A program made the translations under genes and the position numbers. Below the pieces are notes generated by a model that was not told where the DNA came from, ran no database searches, and worked only from the letters and a program-made list of their open reading frames with translations. Shown here piece by piece: positions 54,970-61,502 of a DNA stretch of 64,000 nucleotides (position 1 is its first letter; each line of letters starts with the position of its first letter). The DNA is taken from contig NZ_CAIJDP010000068.1 of NCBI RefSeq assembly GCF_903819435.1, forward strand, positions 62,001 through 126,000, read 5' to 3'. This DNA is from Flavobacterium salmonis. Lineage in GTDB: Bacteria; Bacteroidota; Bacteroidia; Flavobacteriales; Flavobacteriaceae.

Positions 54970-56013
54970 TTATTTTTTCCAATTATATCCCGTAGACCAT
55001 GTATAAAATTTCTCAAGTTCTGCCTGATTTTGTTTAAGCCATTTAGAAACATCTTCCTTTCCGGAACTTGCAAATGCTATGTAAGCAAAAGGTTCAATCA
55101 ATTTTTTCTCTTTCATTTCGATAAAATAAGGTGCTAAGTTTTGCCAATAAAAACCTGAATTTCCTTTTTTTGTTTCGTCAAGTGAGGCACAGATTGTTTC
55201 AAATTTTCCTATAAATTTTTCAACATCTGTCTTGGCTGTATTCTTTTTATCAAAATCTAAGCCCGCCGCCATTGATAAGATCAAATCTGTCTGAGAGAAA
55301 TCATTTTCTTTCTTTTTGCCTTTTGGATCAGCCAACATATCCGAATTAATACTTATCGTAATTTTTTCGTCCGACTGCTTCACTCCCTGCATCAGCAAAT
55401 TTTGTAAACTCTCAAGATTCTTTTTAGCTCTGGACGTTTGTGGTTCTACTATTAAAAATCTTGAAAAAGCTAAAATAGCAGGAATTCTGTTGCTGCTCAT
55501 TTCCATGATTCCAATCGCATTTAATGAACCTGCATGATTAGGGTTTACCAAAAGTGCTTTTTGCAAGCAATCTACAGCTTCGCCATATTTATTTGAGTTA
55601 GCATAGCATACTCCTTTATTAAAATACAACTGATGATAATCCGGAAATTTTTTAATTCCTTCATCATATATCTTCAGTGCTTCATCAAGTTTGTGAAGAT
55701 GATCTAATGAGTTTGCATAACTTACATAAACGGTACTAAGATCTTCTTTAGGGTGGGTAGAAATCGTGTGTTTAGCAACCTGTATGGACTCATCATATTT
55801 ACCGGACGTATTTAAAGACATTGCTTTTTCTGTCAATGCCAATAAGTTGTCTTTATCGATTTCTAAAGCCTTACTATACTTGGCAATTGCACCGTCGTAA
55901 TCTCCTTTGTCATGAAGTTCTATCCCTTCATCAACAAGTTTTTCAGCTTCGGCTTTGTTTTGTGCATACGTCGCTGAGAAAAACAAAAATAATAGTAGCG
56001 TTTTAACTTTCAT
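54970..56013 (-). CDS. Exported TPR protein
   Basis: The protein has 347 residues: signal peptide (ATYAQ, about 17), five to six TPR units (about 20-215, for example IELHDKGDYDGAIAKYSKAL and NPNHAGSLNAIGIMEMSSNR), and a helical C-terminal domain (about 230-347). Both parts align with the N-terminal 340 residues of the fused TPR/MORN protein encoded at 40850. The MORN gene at 56082-56786 lies 68 bases upstream in the same direction, so the pair equals the fused protein split into two genes. Inferred: part of a periplasmic complex with the MORN protein. Confidence 0.87.
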   Translation of the reverse strand: MKVKTLLLFLFFSATYAQNKAEAEKLVDEGIELHDKGDYDGAIAKYSKALEIDKDNLLALTEKAMSLNTSGKYDESIQVAKHTISTHPKEDLSTVYVSYANSLDHLHKLDEALKIYDEGIKKFPDYHQLYFNKGVCYANSNKYGEAVDCLQKALLVNPNHAGSLNAIGIMEMSSNRIPAILAFSRFLIVEPQTSRAKKNLESLQNLLMQGVKQSDEKITISINSDMLADPKGKKKENDFSQTDLILSMAAGLDFDKKNTAKTDVEKFIGKFETICASLDETKKGNSGFYWQNLAPYFIEMKEKKLIEPFAYIAFASSGKEDVSKWLKQNQAELEKFYTWSTGYNWKK

Positions 56014-56081
56014 AGATTATCGATTTAGGCAGTAAACTTACTATTATTTTAAATTAAAACAGCCTTTTATAACGAAAAAAC

Positions 56082-56786
56082 CTATTCCATTTTAGGTTTT
56101 GAATCTGCACGATAGTTGCTTTTAGGATCGCTCATATTGACTTCTTTTGTCAATTTCCCTTTCAAATAAAATTGCCACTTCCCAACTTTTTTTCCGTTTA
56201 AAAATTTACCTTTTGAGGCTACTACTCCATCTGAATCATAAAAAATTGCATCACCATTATATTGGTTATTAGCATATGTAGTTTGCTCTAAAATGATACC
56301 GTTTTGCCCAAATTTTTTATAAATGCCTTCTTTCAGACCATTTTTATACGTTATTTCTTCAGCCACTTTTTCGTTTGGATAATAAACGGTTCTTTTACCT
56401 TCCAGCTTACCATTTTTATAGTTTTCAAGCGTCATGATTATTTTTGAAGACTTGTGATAATATTTCCATTCGCCTTCATAATTTTTTCCAATCACTTTTC
56501 CTTCACTTACCTTGTTATTTTTCTGGTCATAAAAAATAGTATAGGCGCTTCCGTCATTAGCTGTAAAATCACGGGTTGCTATTACATCTCCTTTTTTAGT
56601 ATCATCAAAAAACTTAAAGACTCCAACTTCTTTTCCATGGCTGAAAGTACCCTCATAACGAGGTCTTTTTGACACTTCATAAGTACCTTTCCAAACACCG
56701 TCTTTTTTACCGTTGGTATCCAGTTTATTAAAATCCTGCGCAAAACCTATAGCGCTTATTAAAAACAAAATCCAAAAATTTTTCAT
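56082..56786 (-). CDS. Exported MORN-variant repeat protein
   Basis: The protein has 234 residues from the ATG at 56786; the frame further upstream to 56858 adds 24 polar and aromatic residues before the signal peptide and is rejected. Signal peptide MKNFWILFLISAIGFAQ. The rest is MORN-variant (YwqK type) repeats, for example YKNGKLEGKRTVYYPNEKVA and YKNGLKEGIYKKFGQNGIIL. Annotation pipelines often label the family a toxin-antitoxin antitoxin; the sequence here gives no support for that. It aligns with the C-terminal half of the fused protein at 40850. A promoter box lies at 56830-56837. Confidence 0.85.
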   Translation of the reverse strand: MKNFWILFLISAIGFAQDFNKLDTNGKKDGVWKGTYEVSKRPRYEGTFSHGKEVGVFKFFDDTKKGDVIATRDFTANDGSAYTIFYDQKNNKVSEGKVIGKNYEGEWKYYHKSSKIIMTLENYKNGKLEGKRTVYYPNEKVAEEITYKNGLKEGIYKKFGQNGIILEQTTYANNQYNGDAIFYDSDGVVASKGKFLNGKKVGKWQFYLKGKLTKEVNMSDPKSNYRADSKPKME

Positions 56787-57123
56787 ATAACTTTTTCTAT
56801 ATAACAACAAATATTGCTTTTTAGTATTGCAAATGTATAACCATTTAGACAGAAACATATTTATTTTTCGATAAAAAAATCGTTGAAAGTTAAAGACAAA
56901 AACACTTCTGATTCTTTTATTCCAGTAAATAAAAACTCAGCAAAATCCTACATTAGGGAGGTTTAGGGGCTATAACACATGAACTTTTAAAGTTTTTTTT
57001 AAAGAAAATAAAATTTTAAAAAAGCTTTTTACAATTAATTGAATAACTTTTCCAATTTAAACTATATTCGCAAAAAAAATATCGCAAAAAAAAATACGAA
57101 TAAAAAACTAAATCCCAATCCTG
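56787..57123. other. Intergenic region without a gene
   Basis: 337 AT-rich bases between the divergent MORN and secreted-protein genes. I see the promoter box for the MORN gene and a possible box TATATTCG near 57063 for the plus-strand gene, with no credible frame or strong hairpin. Confidence 0.5.
56830..56837 (-). promoter_or_regulatory. Promoter -7 box for the MORN/TPR operon
   Basis: Minus-strand TACATTTG fits TAnnTTTG, 43 bases before the ATG at 56786, which also argues against the longer frame to 56858. Confidence 0.4.
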
Positions 57124-57573
57124 ATGAAATCCTTAAAACTACTCTTTCTTGCCCTTTTTATAGGTATATCACAATTACATTCGCAAGCTAAAGTTACCTC
57201 TATTACCTACAAATTTCACGAACATTTTATGACTACAGACATAGGTCAGCCTGTTGCCGGTATTTATTTAATTGAAGGAAAACAAAAACCCATTATCCAG
57301 ATTAATGCTGATGGTACAGGTATTTTTCAATTAGAAAATCTGTCTAAAAAAGAGATGGTATGGGGAATAAAATGCAGTGATGAAGGAATTCCTATCTACA
57401 AAGAAGGATTCGACAGTTCTTCCTATACATTTTGGTACAAAATAAAAGGAAGTGGTGAATGGCTATACACGCAATTTTTGATTATTCCAGGCAAGAAAAA
57501 AATGTATCTTATGGGAGATCGTGTAAAATATTATGGTGATAACACCGAGGTAAAGGATACGGAATCTAATTAA
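57124..57573 (+). CDS. Small secreted protein of unknown function (paralogue of the gene at 7068)
   Basis: The protein has 149 residues with a signal peptide (LHSQ, about 21). It shares blocks with the protein at 7068: NADGTGIFQ, WGIKC, FDSSSYTFWYK, GKKKMYLMGDRVK. The function is unknown and no family is recognised. Conserved Trp, Tyr and the single Cys in WGIKC could be structural. Inferred: small periplasmic or released beta-domain protein, a family kept in two copies. Neighbours are unrelated. Confidence 0.8.
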   Translation: MKSLKLLFLALFIGISQLHSQAKVTSITYKFHEHFMTTDIGQPVAGIYLIEGKQKPIIQINADGTGIFQLENLSKKEMVWGIKCSDEGIPIYKEGFDSSSYTFWYKIKGSGEWLYTQFLIIPGKKKMYLMGDRVKYYGDNTEVKDTESN

Positions 57574-57722
57574 CGTTTGTTTTTTATTGGAAGTTACAGC
57601 AAAAAATAAAAACGTTTGCTGGATTTACAAACCCATTTAAAAATTTCGGCTTTTATTTTATAAAATTAAAAATCATACCTTATTTTTATTTAATTTGCAA
57701 TAAAATTCAATATATCATATAA

Positions 57723-59501
57723 ATGGTTACAATCACACGCCTTTTTGATTTTCCTTATTACCAACAAGAAACTTACAATCTTGAAGTTGCATTAGCTACC
57801 AAAAAAAACGGGGCTTGGGAAAAAACATCCAGCAATGACTATATTGCTAAAGCCAATACTGTTTCAAGGGCATTATTGCGACTAGGTGTTCAAAAAGATG
57901 ATAAAATTGCCTTAATCACTTCTAACAATCGCACAGAGTGGAATATCATGGATATTGGTATCCTGCAGACAGGAGCCCAAAACGTTCCTGTTTATCCAAC
58001 TATTGCGGAAGAAGATTATGAATATATCTTAAACCACAGTGGCAGTATTTATTGTTTTGTTTCTGATGAAGAAGTACTTCAGAAGGTCAATGCGATAAAA
58101 GCAAATGTTCCTACTTTAAAAGAGGTTTATTCGTTTAACGAAATTGCTGGCTGCAAACACTGGTCAGAATTATTGACTTTGGGTGCTGATGAAAGTAATC
58201 AGACAGAAGTTGAAGCAAGAAAGAACAGTATAAACACAGAAGATTTAGCTACTATAATTTATACTTCGGGAACTACCGGAAGACCAAAAGGCGTTATGCT
58301 TTCCCATAAAAACATTGTTTCAAATGTTTTGGACAGTGCGCCGAGAATTCCATTTGACGCAGGAAAAAGTACAGCATTAAGTTTTCTTCCTATCTGCCAT
58401 ATTTTCGAAAGAATGATTTTGTATATCTATCAATATTATGGCGTTTCGGTTTACTTTGGAGAGTCTATTGAAAAAATCAGCGACAATCTAAAAGAAGTTT
58501 CTCCTACTGTAATCACTGCCGTACCAAGGCTTTTAGAAAAAGTTTACGATAAAATTTACGCAAAAGGATCTGAATTAACCGGCATTAAGAAAAAACTGTT
58601 TTTCTGGGCGATTGATTTAGGTCTGAAATATGAACCCTACGGTGCCAATGGTTTCTGGTATGAATTTCAGTTGAAAATTGCCAGAAAATTGATTTTCAGT
58701 AAATGGAAAGAAGGTTTAGGAGGTAAACTGGATTTAATGGTTTCGGGAAGTGCCGCATTACAGCCACGCTTATCAAGAGTTTTTGCTGCTGCACAAATTC
58801 CGGTTATGGAAGGTTACGGTTTATCTGAAACTTCTCCTGTAATTGCCGTAAACGATCAAAGAAACAAAGGTTTTAAAATTGGAACTGTTGGGAAAGTGAT
58901 TCGCAACGTCGAAGTAAAAATTGCCGGAGACGGTGAAATTCTTTGCAAAGGACCAAACGTAATGTTGGGCTACTACAAAGATCCTGAAAAAACAGCAGAA
59001 GCTTTACAGGATGGATATTTCCACACAGGAGATATTGGCGAAATTGACAGCGAAGGTTTCCTGAAAATTACAGATCGTAAAAAAGAAATGTTCAAGACTT
59101 CCGGCGGAAAATACATTGCTCCCCAATTGATTGAAAATGCCATGAAGCAATCCCGTTTTATTGAGCAAATCATGGTAATTGGAGATGGAGAGAAAATGCC
59201 GGCAGCTTTTATTCAGCCAAATTTTGAATTTGTAAAAGAATGGGCAAAAATCCATAAAATCAATTTAGGAAATTCTAGTGCTGAAATTTCTTCAAACCCT
59301 GATGTGATTAAACGAATAGATGAAGAAATTGAAGGCATCAACAAAAAATTCGGACACTGGGAACAAATCAAGCGCTTTGAACTTACTCCTGATGTTTGGT
59401 CTATCGATGGCGGACAGCTTACTCCAACCTTAAAATTAAAACGTAAAGTGATAAGAGAAATCTACAAAGATCTTTATGATAAAATATACGGTCCCAATTA
59501 A
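57723..59501 (+). CDS. Long-chain fatty acid CoA ligase (AMP-binding)
   Basis: The enzyme activates fatty acids as acyl-AMP and then acyl-CoA, at the inner face of the membrane. The 592-residue protein carries the P-loop-like IYTSGTTGRPKGVMLSHKN, the GYGLSETSPVIA core motif, YFHTGDIGEID with the adenylate-binding Asp, and ITDRKKEMFKTSGGKYIAP with the catalytic Lys region. Length and motifs fit long-chain (FadD or AMP-binding FAA1-like) ligases; a chain-length choice cannot be made. It stands alone, with a terminator after it. Confidence 0.93.
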   Translation: MVTITRLFDFPYYQQETYNLEVALATKKNGAWEKTSSNDYIAKANTVSRALLRLGVQKDDKIALITSNNRTEWNIMDIGILQTGAQNVPVYPTIAEEDYEYILNHSGSIYCFVSDEEVLQKVNAIKANVPTLKEVYSFNEIAGCKHWSELLTLGADESNQTEVEARKNSINTEDLATIIYTSGTTGRPKGVMLSHKNIVSNVLDSAPRIPFDAGKSTALSFLPICHIFERMILYIYQYYGVSVYFGESIEKISDNLKEVSPTVITAVPRLLEKVYDKIYAKGSELTGIKKKLFFWAIDLGLKYEPYGANGFWYEFQLKIARKLIFSKWKEGLGGKLDLMVSGSAALQPRLSRVFAAAQIPVMEGYGLSETSPVIAVNDQRNKGFKIGTVGKVIRNVEVKIAGDGEILCKGPNVMLGYYKDPEKTAEALQDGYFHTGDIGEIDSEGFLKITDRKKEMFKTSGGKYIAPQLIENAMKQSRFIEQIMVIGDGEKMPAAFIQPNFEFVKEWAKIHKINLGNSSAEISSNPDVIKRIDEEIEGINKKFGHWEQIKRFELTPDVWSIDGGQLTPTLKLKRKVIREIYKDLYDKIYGPN

Positions 59502-59523
59502 ATCAAAATAATATAACCAAACG

Positions 59524-59560
59524 AAAACGGCTGTTCTAAAAGACAGCCGTTTTATTTTTC
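59524..59560 (+). terminator. Intrinsic terminator of the acyl-CoA ligase gene
   Basis: An 11-bp stem (AAAACGGCTGT with ACAGCCGTTTT, 8-base loop) followed by TATTTTTC. Confidence 0.92.
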
Positions 59561-59686
59561 ACAAAAGAATTTGTCTTGAAATATCAAAATTCATTTGTAA
59601 AAGCATCCGTTACAGATGCTTAAAAAAAAGAAAAATCTTATTTCAATTTTAGGGGTATTCAATTAAAAGTTTTTTATTATGTTTGT

Positions 59687-59914
59687 CTTGAGTTTAAGAA
59701 ATACCTTGCTTTTCTTGTATAAAGAAAATGATGATGTTTCGTCATCGGTGTAAGATTATTTAACATTCAGCACTACTTCTATCTTATGGATGAGAAAAGG
59801 TACTATGCGTACAGTTTCGGTTCCACCTCCTCGAGATTAACTGTACGCATAGTACCTTTTCTCGGGAGTTGATAGCCATAGTCCTTAGAAAATACGAAGG
59901 TTTTAAACTTTAAG
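59687..59914 (+). ncRNA. Retron ncRNA (msr-msd) with a1/a2 pairing
   Basis: The region between the ligase terminator and the reverse transcriptase holds nested structure expected of a retron template RNA. a1 at 59687-59697 (CTTGAGTTTAA) pairs with a2 at 59903-59914 (TTAAACTTTAAG) with one bulge. Two small msr-type hairpins follow a1: TTTTCTT/AAGAAAA (59710-59728) and GATGA/TCATC (59730-59746). The msd is a 24-bp perfect hairpin (59792-59815 with 59840-59863) with a lower stem TATGG/CCATA. In retrons the reverse transcriptase uses this RNA as primer and template to make RNA-linked DNA. The branching G cannot be fixed by eye. Edges are inferred from the pairing. Confidence 0.8.
59792..59863 (+). 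repeat. 24-bp perfect inverted repeat (msd stem)
   Basis: Arms 59792-59815 and 59840-59863 are exactly complementary, with a 24-base loop that contains TTCCACCTCCTCGAG. As DNA this would give the long hairpin typical of retron msDNA. Confidence 0.92.
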
Positions 59915-59941
59915 CCCTATTCACTGCAATAGGGCTTTTTA
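59912..59941 (+). terminator. Hairpin with T run at the end of the retron ncRNA
   Basis: A 10-bp stem (AAGCCCTATT with AATAGGGCTT, 6-base loop) followed by TTT, 25 bases before the reverse transcriptase ATG. It may end most ncRNA transcripts and let a fraction read into the RT gene. It overlaps the end of a2. Confidence 0.75.
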
Positions 59942-59965
59942 ATGTAAAATAGCGAATTTATATAT

Positions 59966-61483
59966 ATGTCTGAACAGCTTAGTAAACAACAAATTTATGA
60001 TAGAATAAGAGCTACCTCAAAAGATAGCTATATATTAGAAGAAATGCAGCGTTTGGGTTTTTGGCAGTCCGGAACCGAACCTACACTTTCTGAAATTCTG
60101 ATTAATCAGGAAGCTAAGATTGAACAGGAATTAAATGAGCTTTTGGCCAGGGACAGAAAGTTTAGCAACAGAGAAGTAATGGTTCTCGAAATGCGTAAAG
60201 CCCGAATGAAAGCTGCTAAAGAAAAAAGGGCCGAAACCAAATTAAACCAGGAAAAAAAACGCCTGGAAAAAGCCGAAAACTGGAAGCAATTACAAGAAAA
60301 GCAAATTTTATATTTAGGAGAAACAGTATCTAAAGGATTAAATTCTAAAGAAACTGATTCTAAAATTTTAGAAAAATACAATCTTCCGGTTTTTGAAGAT
60401 CTATTAGCATTGGCAAAAAGTATGCAGCTAGAGATCAAAGCTTTACAATATCTGGCTTACAACAGAAAGGTTTCTAAAATTAGTCATTACCATACTTTTG
60501 AGGTTGAAAAAAAATCAGGCGGCAAACGAAAAATATCTGCTCCAAAATCTAAATTAAAAGAAATCCAAACCTGGATTCTAGAAAATATACTTCACAAAAT
60601 ACCCCATACAATCGAAGCGCATGGTTTTATCAAAGAGCGGTCTATTGTAACCAATGCACAGCCTCACATCAATAAAGACATTGTAATTAATATCGATTTA
60701 AAGGATTTCTTTCCTACTGTAACTTACAAAAGGGTTAAAGGATTATTTCATAAAATAGGTTATTCTGAACAAATCGCTACTGTTTTAGCTTTATTGTGTA
60801 CCTACTCTGAGGTAAATGAAACTTCGTTAGACGGAATTACCTATTATGTACAGTCCGGTGAACGCAAATTACCGCAAGGCTCTCCTGCAAGTCCCGCCAT
60901 AAGCAACATGATTGTTTATAAACTAGACAAGAAAATCAATGGGCTGGCTAAAAAATTAAATTTCAGTTATACGCGTTATGCAGACGATATGACTTTTTCT
61001 GCCAATGAAGAAAACAGTAAAAATGTTTCCCGCTTATTATATTTCACTAAAAAAATTATCGAATCAGAAGGTTTTGTAATCCATCCCGATAAGATACACA
61101 TTATGCGAAAAGGGATGCAGCAAAAAGTTACCGGAGTGGTTGTGAATAAGAAACTCAATATTGACCGCAATGAGTTACGAAAATTCCGCGCCCTGCTTCA
61201 TAACATTGAAAAAAACGGATGGCAGGATCAAAAATGGGGAAAAGCGATTCATGTAATCAATGCTATAGAAGGCTATATCAATTATGTATATATGGTGAAT
61301 CCTGAAAAAGGAACTACTCTGAAACAAAATTTGAAAAACATCATAACAAAGCATGGTCAGCCCACCATAACCAAACTAAGTATTCCTGAACAGACAGTTC
61401 CGATACCTGCTTCTGTTCCTGAGAAAAAAAAGGAAACGATTGTACCTGATGAAAAGCCAGGAAACTGGTGGAATATTTTTTAA
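59966..61483 (+). CDS. Retron reverse transcriptase
   Basis: The protein has 505 residues. A long N-terminal extension (1-165) is rich in Lys/Glu coiled coil (LEEMQRLGFWQSG, then MKAAKEKRAETKLNQEKKRL). The RT domain follows: KRKISAPKSKLKEIQ, HGFIKERSIVTNAQPH with retron motif X NAxxH (230-234), DLKDFFPTV with Asp244, LPQGSPASPAISN, the catalytic YADD (338-341), and motif Y VTG (388-390, VTGVVVN). The last 80 residues are a basic tail. It reverse-transcribes the ncRNA just upstream. The next gene starts 19 bases downstream, so RT and effector are one operon. Retron assignment rests on both motifs X and Y and on the adjacent hairpin RNA. Confidence 0.93.
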   Translation: MSEQLSKQQIYDRIRATSKDSYILEEMQRLGFWQSGTEPTLSEILINQEAKIEQELNELLARDRKFSNREVMVLEMRKARMKAAKEKRAETKLNQEKKRLEKAENWKQLQEKQILYLGETVSKGLNSKETDSKILEKYNLPVFEDLLALAKSMQLEIKALQYLAYNRKVSKISHYHTFEVEKKSGGKRKISAPKSKLKEIQTWILENILHKIPHTIEAHGFIKERSIVTNAQPHINKDIVINIDLKDFFPTVTYKRVKGLFHKIGYSEQIATVLALLCTYSEVNETSLDGITYYVQSGERKLPQGSPASPAISNMIVYKLDKKINGLAKKLNFSYTRYADDMTFSANEENSKNVSRLLYFTKKIIESEGFVIHPDKIHIMRKGMQQKVTGVVVNKKLNIDRNELRKFRALLHNIEKNGWQDQKWGKAIHVINAIEGYINYVYMVNPEKGTTLKQNLKNIITKHGQPTITKLSIPEQTVPIPASVPEKKKETIVPDEKPGNWWNIF

Positions 61484-61502
61484 CTAATACCCTTTTTCAA
61501 TT

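Noticed and set aside
56082..56786. Toxin-antitoxin role for the MORN-variant protein
   Set aside because: The protein is exported, has no toxin next to it, and pairs with a TPR gene; the label usual for the repeat family is not supported here.
59601..59621. Small hairpin AAGCATC/GATGCTT after the ligase terminator
   Set aside because: Short stem, no T run on the plus strand, and it lies outside the a1/a2 limits of the retron RNA.
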